The position numbers and the translations under genes are program-made. 64,000 bases of DNA from JADJOM01 sp046327715. GTDB taxonomy: Bacteria > Gemmatimonadota > Gemmatimonadetes > Gemmatimonadales > GWC2-71-9. Under the pieces are notes generated by a model. The model saw only the letters and a program-made list of their open reading frames with translations, made no database searches and had not been told where the DNA came from. The DNA is taken from contig JAXLXY010000010.1 of assembly GCA_046327715.1 (NCBI GenBank), positions 96,822 through 160,821 of the forward strand. Direction: 5' to 3'. Numbering within the stretch: position 1 is the first letter of the stretch; the number at the start of each line of letters is the position of its first letter. Below, piece after piece: positions 26,596 to 34,945 of the stretch.

Positions 26596-28353
26596 CTAGG
26601 GCTTCCACCACCGGAGGGCCGCCTGGGCCCATTCCCCGCTCCGGCGCCGTAACCCCCGCGTGGTGGCCCGGTTGAGGGCCATCAGGAACTCCGCTGCCGA
26701 GGGGTAGCGCTGCTCCACCTCGGCGTGGAGGCCCCGTTCCAGGACCCGGGCCAGGTCTTCCCCGACGTCCGACCGGCGCTCCAGCAGCTCCGGCCGCTGG
26801 TTGGTGGTCTGCCGGGTGAGCACCTGCTCCACGGTCTGGCCGAAGAAGGGGGGCTCGCCCAGCAGGGCGTAGTAGGCCACGGCCGCCAGGCTGTAGAGGT
26901 CGGAACGCTGGTCCACCCGTTCGCCCAGCAGCTGCTCCGGGCTGGCGAACATCGGGGTGCCGCTCTGGCTGGTGGCCCCGCCGAAGCGCCCCTGGCCCCG
27001 CAGCGCCAGCGCCAGGCCGAAGTCGGTGATCTGCAGCGACCCGGTCTGGTCGATCAGCATGTTCTCGGGCTTGAGGTCGCGGTGCACCAGGCCGCTCGCA
27101 TGGGCCTGCGCCAGCGCGCTGAGCGACTCCTTGAGCAGCCGCACCACCCGCTCCACCGGGAGCGGGCCCTCCTTCTCCACCAGCTGCGCCAGGTTGGGCC
27201 CCTTCACCAGCTCCATGGTGTACCACAGCAGCCCCGACCGCCCGCCGATGTCGTAGATCTGCACGATGTTCGCGTGGGACAGCCGGCCCGCCAGCTGGGC
27301 CTCCCGCCGGAACCGTTCCACCACCGCCGGGTCGGCGGTCAGGTGCGGGTGCAGCACCTTGAGGGCCACCTCCCGCTCCAGGTGCAGGTCGCGCACCCGG
27401 TACACCCGCCCGTAGCCCCCCCGGCCCAGCAGCGAGAGCAGCTCGTAGTCGTCGCCCAGGGCGCGGCGGAGGCGCTTCTCCCAATGGCGCCCGTCGTCCG
27501 ACTCGCCGGGGAGGAGGCGGGGGCTCACCTGCACCATGACCGCCGCGTTCTCGAAGGTCCCCGCGTCGCTGGCGAAGTCCTCCAGCATCTCCGCCGCGGA
27601 GAGGTAGCGGTCGTCGGCCACGGGGCGCAGCGCCCGGAGCAGGATCCGCTCGATGGCGCGGGGGCAGTTGGGCCGCAGCTCGGAGGGCGGGCGCAGCTCA
27701 CGGGAGTCGAGCGGCGGCTCCTGGCCCGTCACGGCATAGTACAGGATGGCCCCGGCGGTGTAGATGTCGCTGGTGGGGTCGCCGGCGGCGCCGCCGCGCA
27801 CCTCGGGGGCCATGAAGGCCTGCGCGCTCGCCATCTCGCCGGCCGGGATGGCGGGCAGGGTCCAGTTGGAGAAGCGCAGGTCGGTGACCGTGCCGCGCCC
27901 GCCCAGGTTCACCAGCAGCGAGGTCGGCGCGATCCGCCGCACGATCACGCCGTGGGCGTGGGCGTGCTCCAGGCCGCTCAGCACGTCGCGGGCGAGGATG
28001 TGCACGGCGGGGAAGGGGCGCGGGCCCCGCTGGGTTGCCTCGAGCAGGCTCTCCCCCTCGATCCAGTTCCCCACCCGGAAGGCGATGTCACCCACCACCC
28101 CGGCGTCGTACACGTGCCGGATGGCGGGGTGGTCGAGCTGGGCCAGCGCTTCCGCCTCGCGGAGGAACCAGGCCCGGGTCTGGTCATCGGGGTAGAGGTT
28201 GACGCGGAGGGAGACCCGCCGGGTGAGCAGCTTGTCCTGCGCGGTGAAGAGCACCCGCTCCCGGGAAGCGGCGACCATCGTCTCCAGGCGGAAGCGCTGG
28301 CCGAGGGCCGCTTCCACGCGTTCGAAGATGGTGAGGGGAGGGGGTGTCGTCAT
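26596..28353 (-). CDS. Tandem pseudokinase-kinase Ser/Thr protein (PknB-like)
   Basis: The 585-aa protein holds two kinase folds. The C-terminal one (residues about 300-560) is complete: glycine loop LGRGGYGRVYRV, catalytic HRDLKPEN at about 421, DFG in ITDFGLAL, and APE-like ASPEQL. The N-terminal one (residues 10-265) keeps the fold (MAPEVRG, TSDIYTAGAILYYAVTG) but has VRRIAPTSLLVN where HRDxxxxN should be, TDLRFSN in place of DFG and no glycine loop, so it is probably a pseudokinase that senses or regulates. There is no membrane segment or PASTA domain. It is third in an operon with the GGDEF and CGNR genes, 12 bp after the latter. Confidence 0.93.
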   Translation of the reverse strand: MTTPPPLTIFERVEAALGQRFRLETMVAASRERVLFTAQDKLLTRRVSLRVNLYPDDQTRAWFLREAEALAQLDHPAIRHVYDAGVVGDIAFRVGNWIEGESLLEATQRGPRPFPAVHILARDVLSGLEHAHAHGVIVRRIAPTSLLVNLGGRGTVTDLRFSNWTLPAIPAGEMASAQAFMAPEVRGGAAGDPTSDIYTAGAILYYAVTGQEPPLDSRELRPPSELRPNCPRAIERILLRALRPVADDRYLSAAEMLEDFASDAGTFENAAVMVQVSPRLLPGESDDGRHWEKRLRRALGDDYELLSLLGRGGYGRVYRVRDLHLEREVALKVLHPHLTADPAVVERFRREAQLAGRLSHANIVQIYDIGGRSGLLWYTMELVKGPNLAQLVEKEGPLPVERVVRLLKESLSALAQAHASGLVHRDLKPENMLIDQTGSLQITDFGLALALRGQGRFGGATSQSGTPMFASPEQLLGERVDQRSDLYSLAAVAYYALLGEPPFFGQTVEQVLTRQTTNQRPELLERRSDVGEDLARVLERGLHAEVEQRYPSAAEFLMALNRATTRGLRRRSGEWAQAALRWWKP

Positions 28354-28365
28354 CGGGTCCGGCGG

Positions 28366-28929
28366 TCAGCCCTCGGCCAGGAGGGGGGTGGGCCGGCTGC
28401 CGCGCCGTCGCTCGATCTGGCCCCGGTCGCCGCAGCGGCTGCGGCTGCACCACCGTCGGGATTGCTGCGGCGACTCGTCGGCGAACAGGAGTCCGCACGC
28501 CGGGTTGGCGCAGTGGCGTACCACCGCCAGCGGGTTGGCGAGGGTGGCCGCCGCCGACTGGGCGATCGCCTGCAGGGCCGCGGGCGGGCGCGCGGCCTGG
28601 AACCGCAGCCGCCAGCTGCCCCCGACCCGCACCAGCTGCTCGCGCCCGTCGAGCGCCCCCAGCCGCGCGTTGATCGCCTCGATGGCCCCGGGGGAGGGGC
28701 TGCGTCCCTCGTCCAGGGCGTGCGCCAGCGCCAGCAGCTTGGTCCGGAAGGCGCGGGCCTCCGCGAAGCCCGCGCGGTCGGCCGGCGGTTCCACCCGGAC
28801 GGCCTTGGTCCACCGCAGCCACGCGCCGGGATCGGCGAGTGTGTCGGTGGGGCCGGGAGGGGTGTGCGCGGTGTTCACGAATTCGAGCCACAGCGCGTCG
28901 CCGAGCAGCAGGAACTCGGGATCGGCCAT
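28366..28929 (-). CDS. CGNR zinc-finger / ABATE-domain regulator
   Basis: The 187-aa protein has an N-terminal ABATE domain (FLLLGDALWLEFVNTAH, WLRWTKAVRV) and a C-terminal zinc finger HCANPACGLLF...SRRWCSRSRCGDRGQIERRR. The family motif CGNR is CGDR here, an Asn-to-Asp change in the name-giving position. Members are predicted DNA-binding regulators. It starts 4 bp after the GGDEF gene stop, so the two are co-translated; the kinase follows. Confidence 0.87.
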   Translation of the reverse strand: MADPEFLLLGDALWLEFVNTAHTPPGPTDTLADPGAWLRWTKAVRVEPPADRAGFAEARAFRTKLLALAHALDEGRSPSPGAIEAINARLGALDGREQLVRVGGSWRLRFQAARPPAALQAIAQSAAATLANPLAVVRHCANPACGLLFADESPQQSRRWCSRSRCGDRGQIERRRGSRPTPLLAEG

Positions 28930-28933
28930 GGGA

Positions 28934-30274
28934 TCAGGCGTCCTCGGCGGTCTGGACCGCGTCGCGGCCCCCCCGCTTGGCGCGGTAGAGCGCCAGGTCG
29001 GCGGCGCCGAGGATGGCGTCGGGTGTGGCGCCGTGACGGGGCGCCTCGGCGATGCCGATGCTGAGGGAGGGCCGGCCGTATTCCGGGTGGGTCTTGCCCA
29101 CCCCGGCCACCGCCCGCTGCACCCGGGACGCGAAGATCGTCGCCTCCTCGGCGCTCGTCATCGGCAGGATCACCAGGAACTCGTCGCCCCCCATGCGCCC
29201 CACCGCGTCGAGCGACCGGCACTGCGACCGGATGGCGGCGGCGATCTCCGTGAGCAGGCGGTCCCCGGCGGCGTGGCCCAGGGTGTCGTTGACGGTCTTG
29301 AACCGGTCGAGGTCCACCGCCACGACGCTGGTGCGGATCTGGTGGCGGTGGGTGCGCGAGAGCTCCGCCGCGAGCCGCTCCTCCATGGCCCGCCGGTTGG
29401 AGAGCCCGGTCAGCGGGTCGGTGCTCGCCGCGCTCTGCAGCTGCTCCACCAGCTGCGCGTTCTTGAGCGCGATCGCCGCGGCAAAGGCCAGGGTGCCGGC
29501 CAGGTCCGACTCGGCCGGCCCGAACGCCTGCTCGTGCAGCCGGGGGCCCAGCGCCAGCACCGCGAGCCGCACCGCGCCCGCCTCGAGCGACACGACCACC
29601 TGCGTGGTCGGGGGGAACAGCCTGGCGATGGCCGCGTCGTTGGCGGTGGCCACCGGACTGTCGCCGGGCAGCGCGATCTCGAGCTGGTGCCGCGGCACCG
29701 GCGCCAGGGACATCGAACCCTTGAGTGAGCGCACCACCTTGGGGATGTACACCTCGCCCAGCGGCCGGTACAGGCAGGCCCACCAGCAGAAGAACACCTC
29801 GGCCATGAAGTCGAGGATCAGGTTCTCGGTCTCCTCGCCCGAGTGCACCGAGGAGAGCAGCCGCGCCACCTGCCGCAGGGCCCGCAGCTGGAACACCGCG
29901 TCGTCGAGCTGGCCCTGTCGCTCCCGCAGCACCCCGTGCAGCTCGAGCATCACCGACAGCCCCAGCGCGATCGGGGTGGCGTGTCCGCGCAGCTCGGCCG
30001 CCACCGTGGGATCGGCGTGGATGGCGATCTCGGTCTGGCCGCTGGAGAGCCGCACGACCTCCTGGGCGCCGGCCAGCCAGTCCGGCGGGGGCAGCAGCGG
30101 CACCATGGCCCCGGGGGAGTTGACCTGGAACCAGATACGCTCGCTCCCGAACCGGCGCACGAGCGCTTCCCGGCAGCGCTCGAAGAGCTCGGTGTCGGAA
30201 CTGGCGGAGCGGCACGCCGTGGCAAAGGCGCTGGGCAGCGAGGCCAGGGCGGAGAGCGCGGTGGGTGAGTCCAT
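28934..30274 (-). CDS. Diguanylate cyclase with GAF-like sensory region
   Basis: The 446-aa protein has a C-terminal GGDEF domain with the active site RMGGDEF at about residue 360, the metal-binding DLDRFKTVNDTLGH upstream and an intact inhibitory I-site (RSLD five residues before GGDEF), so it should make c-di-GMP and be product-inhibited. The N-terminal 270 residues look like one or two GAF-type folds (AEVFFCWWACLYRP, FAAAIALKNAQLVEQL) linked by a helix. No membrane segments are seen. ATG 30274 starts MDSPTALSALASLP; much longer readings upstream cross the carbonic anhydrase gene. It heads a three-gene signalling operon. Confidence 0.93.
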   Translation of the reverse strand: MDSPTALSALASLPSAFATACRSASSDTELFERCREALVRRFGSERIWFQVNSPGAMVPLLPPPDWLAGAQEVVRLSSGQTEIAIHADPTVAAELRGHATPIALGLSVMLELHGVLRERQGQLDDAVFQLRALRQVARLLSSVHSGEETENLILDFMAEVFFCWWACLYRPLGEVYIPKVVRSLKGSMSLAPVPRHQLEIALPGDSPVATANDAAIARLFPPTTQVVVSLEAGAVRLAVLALGPRLHEQAFGPAESDLAGTLAFAAAIALKNAQLVEQLQSAASTDPLTGLSNRRAMEERLAAELSRTHRHQIRTSVVAVDLDRFKTVNDTLGHAAGDRLLTEIAAAIRSQCRSLDAVGRMGGDEFLVILPMTSAEEATIFASRVQRAVAGVGKTHPEYGRPSLSIGIAEAPRHGATPDAILGAADLALYRAKRGGRDAVQTAEDA

Positions 30275-30368
30275 CCTGTTGCCCAATATAGCGATAGCCG
30301 CTACCGCTGGCGAGGACGAAACTGGCTCAAGACCGGGCCGGCGGCGGACGATACTCCGGGAAACCGGC

Positions 30369-30416
30369 GACCGAGCGCCCTTCAGGAGCCGCGGCGCGGC
30401 GACTCGGGCGCGAGGG
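30369..30416. repeat. 48-bp dispersed repeat, copy 2
   Basis: Second copy of 23713-23760. It lies between the divergent diguanylate cyclase and carbonic anhydrase genes, 24 bp before the latter. Confidence 0.88.
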
Positions 30417-30439
30417 AGGCCGGCACTTCTGGAGGCATT

Positions 30440-31318
30440 GTGAGCAAGCTCGGCATGGCGTTGGGTGGCGTCGGGACCTTCCTCGGCGCGGCGGTGCTCG
30501 GATTCGTGGTGATGCTGGCGCGGGAGGCCAAGACGGCCGGGCACGATGTGCAGACCCTCCGGGCGCAGGTGGCCGAGCTGCAGGCGCAGCTGGCCACCGG
30601 GGCCGTCGCTGCCCGGACCGGGCACGGCCGTGCCAACGTGCTGACCAGCTTCAACCCCGACGTCAACCTGCCGCGCTTCAAGGAATCGGCCTTCGTGGAC
30701 CCGATGGCGAGCGTCATCGGCGACGTGCAGCTCGGGGGCGGCGTGTACGTGGCGCCCTTCGCCTCGCTCCGCGGCGACGAGGGCCAGCCCATCGCCCTCG
30801 GCGACGAGACCAACGTCCAGGACGGCGTGGTGCTCCACGCCCTCGAGACCGAGAGCCACGGCCAGCCGGTGGCCAACCGCACCTACGAGGTCAACGGCCG
30901 GAACTACGCGGTGTACGTCGGCAAGCGGGTGTCGCTGGCGCACCAGTCCCAGGTGCACGGCCCGGCCCGGATCGACGACGACGTGTTCGTGGGGATGCAG
31001 GCGCTGGTCTTCAAGGCCTGGGTGGGCCGTGGCTCGGTGATCGAGCCGGGCGCCAAGGTGATCGGGGTGGTGGTGCCGCCGGGCCGCTATGTCCGGGCCG
31101 GGACCGTGCTCACCGACCAGAAGCTGGCCGACCAGCTGCCCGAGATCACCGAGGACTACCCGTTCAAGGGGCTCAACGAGGCGGTGGTGCACGTGAACAC
31201 CAGCTTCGCCGAGGGCTACGGGGCCGCTGCGCGGCCGGCGCCGGCGGAGGGTGCGGCGGAGGCCGGCGGCGGGCATGGCGAGGTGGCCGCCCAGACCGCG
31301 CCCGCCGAGCACCACTAG
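30440..31318 (+). CDS. cam: Membrane-anchored gamma-class carbonic anhydrase (Cam subclass)
   Basis: The 292-aa protein has an N-terminal membrane anchor (residues 5-26), a short coiled coil and a left-handed beta-helix closely resembling Methanosarcina Cam. Zinc ligands are His133, His168 and His173 (VLHALE, AHQSQVH); Arg111, Asp113, Gln127 and Asp128 match Cam Arg59, Asp61, Gln75 and Asp76. The acidic loop with the proton-shuttle residue (Glu136, Cam Glu84) is present, which separates true Cam from the CamH type that lacks it. It therefore should hydrate CO2 in the periplasm. GTG 30440 is the start. The gene ends in a 4-nt overlap with the convergent HD-like gene and has a disordered His-rich tail. 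Confidence 0.92.
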   Translation: MSKLGMALGGVGTFLGAAVLGFVVMLAREAKTAGHDVQTLRAQVAELQAQLATGAVAARTGHGRANVLTSFNPDVNLPRFKESAFVDPMASVIGDVQLGGGVYVAPFASLRGDEGQPIALGDETNVQDGVVLHALETESHGQPVANRTYEVNGRNYAVYVGKRVSLAHQSQVHGPARIDDDVFVGMQALVFKAWVGRGSVIEPGAKVIGVVVPPGRYVRAGTVLTDQKLADQLPEITEDYPFKGLNEAVVHVNTSFAEGYGAAARPAPAEGAAEAGGGHGEVAAQTAPAEHH

Positions 31319-31917
31319 TCGAGGCTGTCGACCAGGCGCTCGGAGAGGCCGCGCAGCTCCGCGAGGAGCGGGGGGCGCGGCCCCACCGGGTGCCGCGCCA
31401 GCACGTCCACGATCGCGCCGAACCACCAGCGCAGCGTCGGGGCACCCCCCGGGGCGTAGCTGGAGAGGTACTCCGGCCCCAGGCGCCGGACGTCGGTGAG
31501 CAGCGCGCCGCAGGCGTAGATCTCCTGCGCTGCCAGTACCTCCAGCGCGCACGGCTCGGCGCTGGTCAGGCCCGCCAGCAGTTCCATCCGGCTCGCTTCC
31601 CAGCCGCGCGGCTTGCCGCGGCTGTCGAACCGCGGCTCCAGCACCTGGAGCAGCACCTGGCCCACCCGCACCCCGAACTTGCCCTCGACCTTGGCGAGCA
31701 GCTCCCGCTGCCGGCCGGCCTCGGCGTCGTTGACCACGGGACGGAGGATGCCCGCCACGATGCCCGGCTCCTCCACGCCGTGGCGGGCGAGGATCACCGC
31801 CACGTTGGCCGGCGCGGTGGGCCAGGTGCCGGTACCACCGGTCATCGGGCGGGGATGGCCGTGCTTGGCCGCGAAGGCCAGCGCGTGCGCGATGCGGTCC
31901 GAGAAGCCGATCGTCAT
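31315..31917 (-). CDS. HD-domain-like (SpoT hydrolase fold) protein with degenerate active site
   Basis: The 200-aa protein starts MTIGFSDRIAHALAFAAKHG and continues NVAVILARHGVEEPGIVAGI, the layout of the RelA/SpoT-type HD4 hydrolase domain. The metal residues are not conserved: where HD is expected after the AGI helix there is LRPVVNDA, and the first His region reads KHGHPRP. It may bind a nucleotide without hydrolysing it, or be an unrelated helical protein; I favour a degenerate HD fold. Its ATG overlaps the queE stop (ATGA), so it is translated with 7-deazaguanine synthesis genes for no obvious reason. Confidence 0.65.
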   Translation of the reverse strand: MTIGFSDRIAHALAFAAKHGHPRPMTGGTGTWPTAPANVAVILARHGVEEPGIVAGILRPVVNDAEAGRQRELLAKVEGKFGVRVGQVLLQVLEPRFDSRGKPRGWEASRMELLAGLTSAEPCALEVLAAQEIYACGALLTDVRRLGPEYLSSYAPGGAPTLRWWFGAIVDVLARHPVGPRPPLLAELRGLSERLVDSLD

Positions 31918-32555
31918 GGGATACCCAGCAACTTGTGGGTCTGCAGGCTGAGGCGCCACTGGGGGTGGCGCAGGCAATAGTCCACGGCGCGGGCGGTATT
32001 GGCCGCCTGCGCCGGTCCGTCCATCGGCTGCAGGAAGAACTGCCCGAAGCCGAGCCCGGTGAACCGCTCCGGCTCGGCACCCTCCTGCGGAAACACCAGC
32101 TTGAGCTCGTGCCCGGCGGTGAGCACCAGCGGCGCGCCGGCCTTGGGGCTCACGCAGATCCAGTCGAGGCCGCTCGGCGCCGGCAGGGTGCCGTTGGTCT
32201 CCACCGCCACCTCGAACCCCGCCCCGTGCAGCGCGTCGATCGCGGCCGCATCGAGCTGGAGGAGCGGCTCCCCGCCCGTGCAGACCACGAGCGGTCGCGC
32301 CCCCGGGGGTGTGGCGGCCGGCCAGGCCGCGCGCACCGCCGCCGCCAGGCCCGCGGCGGACGCGAACTTCCCGCCCCCCGGACCATCGGTGCCCACGAAG
32401 TCGGTATCGCAGAAGCGGCAGGCCGCCGTGGCCCGGTCGGCCTCACGGCCGCTCCAGAGATTGCACCCCGCGAAGCGGCAGAACACGGCCGGCCGGCCCG
32501 CGTTCGCCCCCTCGCCCTGCAGGGTGTAGAAGATCTCCTTCACGGCGTACGGCAT
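31914..32555 (-). CDS. queE: 7-carboxy-7-deazaguanine synthase
   Basis: The 213-aa radical-SAM enzyme makes 7-carboxy-7-deazaguanine from 6-carboxytetrahydropterin in the queuosine (preQ0) pathway. The N-terminus is typical (AVKEIFYTLQGEGANAGRPAVF); the cluster cysteines are in CNLWSGREADRATAACRFCDTDF, a longer loop than the usual CX3CX2C, as in many QueE proteins. TGGEPLLQ is the SAM-contact motif. It lies 52 bp after queC on the same strand and overlaps the HD-like gene. No queD is seen in the window; queF is at 55.0 kb. Confidence 0.94.
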   Translation of the reverse strand: MPYAVKEIFYTLQGEGANAGRPAVFCRFAGCNLWSGREADRATAACRFCDTDFVGTDGPGGGKFASAAGLAAAVRAAWPAATPPGARPLVVCTGGEPLLQLDAAAIDALHGAGFEVAVETNGTLPAPSGLDWICVSPKAGAPLVLTAGHELKLVFPQEGAEPERFTGLGFGQFFLQPMDGPAQAANTARAVDYCLRHPQWRLSLQTHKLLGIP

Positions 32556-32607
32556 GGGTTCCTGATGGTTGGCTCGGCGGCTCGTCGGCTTGGCGGCTCG
32601 GCGCCAC

Positions 32608-33318
32608 CTAGCCGGGCGTGCCCGTCGGCTGGTAAGGCGCCGGGTCGTCCAGGCCGTTCTCCCGGAACCCGCGCCGCCGGAGCAGGCAGCTGTCGCAGTG
32701 GCCGCAGGCGGCGCCGTCGGGCGCGGGGTCGTAGCAGCTCCGGGTCACACCGTAATCCACCCCCAGCTCGCGGCCCAGCGCGATGATCTCGCGCTTGGAC
32801 AGATGGATGAGCGGCGTGTGGACCCGGAGCTTCCGCTCACCGCTCACGCCGGCGCGGGTGGCCAGGTTGGCCATGCGCTCGAAGGCCTCGATGTACTCCG
32901 GCCGGCAGTCGGGATAGCCGCTGTAGTCGAGCGCGTTGACGCCGATGAAGATGTCCCACGCCTCCAGCACCTCCGCCCAGGCCAGCGCGTAGGACAGGAA
33001 GATCGTGTTGCGCGCGGGGACGTAGGTCGACGGGATGTCGGGGGTGAGCTCCTCCACCCGGTCGTGTTTGGGGACGGGGAGGTCGCTGGTGAGCGCGGAC
33101 CCGCCGAAGAAGCGCAAGTCGATCGCCACCACCGCATGCTCGGCCACCCCGGCGCGGCGGCAGACCTCGCGTGCGGCCGCCAGCTCCACCGCATGCCGCT
33201 GGCCATACCGGAAGCTCAGGGCGTAGGGCAGGAAGCCGTCACGCCGGGCCACCGCCAGGGCGGTGGCCGAGTCGAGGCCGCCGGAGACGAGCACCACGGC
33301 GCGGGGAGAAGCGGGCAT
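32608..33318 (-). CDS. queC: 7-cyano-7-deazaguanine synthase
   Basis: The 236-aa protein is QueC, which converts 7-carboxy-7-deazaguanine to preQ0 using ATP and ammonia. The PP-loop SGGLDSAT is at residues 12-19; RYGQRHAVEL, VPARNTIFLSYALAWAE and the zinc-binding SCYDPAPDGAACGHCDSC follow in family order. It is the first gene of the queC-queE-HD operon. Short 8-bp repeat stretches lie on both sides of it. Confidence 0.97.
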   Translation of the reverse strand: MPASPRAVVLVSGGLDSATALAVARRDGFLPYALSFRYGQRHAVELAAAREVCRRAGVAEHAVVAIDLRFFGGSALTSDLPVPKHDRVEELTPDIPSTYVPARNTIFLSYALAWAEVLEAWDIFIGVNALDYSGYPDCRPEYIEAFERMANLATRAGVSGERKLRVHTPLIHLSKREIIALGRELGVDYGVTRSCYDPAPDGAACGHCDSCLLRRRGFRENGLDDPAPYQPTGTPG

Positions 33319-33377
33319 CCAGCAAACCTAGCCCCCGCCCGTAGTGCTTCGCCACGGCCTCGAGCCGCCGAGCCGCC

Positions 33378-34757
33378 CTACCGCCCCAGCACGTGCCGCA
33401 GCGCCGCGTCCAGGTCGGCGTGCCGGAACTGGTAGCCCGTGGACTGCAGCCGCTCCGGGATGATCCGGAGGCTCGCGAGCAGCAGCTCGTCGGCCATCTC
33501 GCCCAGCGCCAGGCGGAGCGCCATCGCCGGGACCGGCAGCATGGCCGGCCGGCCCAGCACCTCGGCGAGGACCCGGGTAAACTCGGCGTTGGTCACGGGG
33601 GTCGGCGCGGTGAGGTTGACCGGCCCCGACACGGTCGGGGTGAACAGGGCGTGGGCGATGGCGCCGAGCACGTCGTCCACCCCGATCCAGCTCATGTACT
33701 GCTCGCCGGTGCCCATCCGCCCACCCACGCCGGCCAGAAACGGCGGCAGCATCCTGGCCAGCGCGCCGCCGGCGGGGGTCAGGACCACCCCGATCCGCCC
33801 GCGCACCACCCGGATGCCCACCCGGTCGGCCGAGGCGGCGGCGGCCTCCCAGGCGTGTCCCACCTTCTCGAGGAACCCGACGTCGGGGCCGGTGCGGAGC
33901 GGCGACCGTTCGGACTGGGGCTCGCCGCCCCGCGGCGGGTACACGCCGACCGCGCTGGCCGAGAACAGCACCCGGGGCCGGTCGGTGCGCCCCGCGATGT
34001 GCTCGGCGAGCAGCTCGGTGGACTGCACCCGGCTCTCGAGGACCTTCCGCTTCTGCTCGGTGGACCAGCGCGCCCCCGCGATGGACTCGCCGGCCAGGTG
34101 GATCACGGCATCCACGCCCTCGAGCGCGCGAGCGTCGAATTCATGCCGGGCGGGGTTCCAGAGAAAGTCGCCGGGGCCGGGGTTGCGCCGCACCATCCGC
34201 CGCACCGTGTGGCCGCCGGTGGTGAGGAACGGGACCAGGCTGCCCCCCAGCATCCCCGTGCCGCCGGTCACGAGGATGGTGAGCGGGGCCGGGTTGCCGA
34301 GGCGCTGGTGCAGCGCGAGGTCGGCGGCGACGGTGGCGTGCCGGTAGCGGAAGGTGCGCTGCAGCCGGGTGGCCACCATGGAGGCACCGAGCTCCCCGAC
34401 GGCGCCGAAGGGCAGCTCGTACTGGATGTGGTCGATGTAGCGGCAGCGGTCGGGGCCCAGCGGCTCGAACCGGTGGGTATGCAGCCAGCGCGCGAACGGC
34501 CCCTCCACCTGCTCATCGACGAACTGGCGTCCCGGCTCGGCGGCGAGGTGGCGCGCCACCCAGCGCTGCTTCACCGGGCCGATCGGCACCTCGAGCACCA
34601 CGCGGCCATCGCCCAGCCCCCCCTCGCGCTCCAGGATGCGCACCGGCTCCCAGGGCGGCGCCAGCCGTTCGAAGGCGCCCGGCCGGGCGTGCCAGGCATA
34701 GGCCGCCTCGGCGGAGACCGGCAGTTCGCCCGCGAGTTCGAATGTCTGGGAGGGCAT
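33378..34757 (-). CDS. TIGR01777 epimerase (YfcH-like) fused to an SRPBCC domain
   Basis: The 459-aa protein combines an N-terminal START/SRPBCC ligand-binding domain (residues 1-150; FELAGELPVSAEAAYAWHAR, RYIDHIQYELPFG) with a C-terminal SDR-type epimerase: ILVTGGTGMLGGSLV nucleotide loop, AVIHLAGESIAGARW, SASAVGVYPPRG, and the C-terminal DUF1731 region. The fusion is known for this family; substrates are not established. CCGCC 8-mers occur in the 60-bp gap to queC. It is divergent from the M1 peptidase. Confidence 0.92.
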   Translation of the reverse strand: MPSQTFELAGELPVSAEAAYAWHARPGAFERLAPPWEPVRILEREGGLGDGRVVLEVPIGPVKQRWVARHLAAEPGRQFVDEQVEGPFARWLHTHRFEPLGPDRCRYIDHIQYELPFGAVGELGASMVATRLQRTFRYRHATVAADLALHQRLGNPAPLTILVTGGTGMLGGSLVPFLTTGGHTVRRMVRRNPGPGDFLWNPARHEFDARALEGVDAVIHLAGESIAGARWSTEQKRKVLESRVQSTELLAEHIAGRTDRPRVLFSASAVGVYPPRGGEPQSERSPLRTGPDVGFLEKVGHAWEAAAASADRVGIRVVRGRIGVVLTPAGGALARMLPPFLAGVGGRMGTGEQYMSWIGVDDVLGAIAHALFTPTVSGPVNLTAPTPVTNAEFTRVLAEVLGRPAMLPVPAMALRLALGEMADELLLASLRIIPERLQSTGYQFRHADLDAALRHVLGR

Positions 34758-34945
34758 GGCATTCCCCTTCGGTGAAGGCCGTCCGGATCGCGGTGAATGA
34801 TAGGGCCGCCGCCCTGCCGCTGCGTTCAGGGTTCCGGTGCCACGGGCGCGGTCTGGACAGCCCTCCCCGGGGACCTATCTTCACCCCTCCAGCTGGCCCC
34901 CTGGCGCCCCGGTCGCGGGGCCCCGATTCCCGTTACCCCCGGCCC

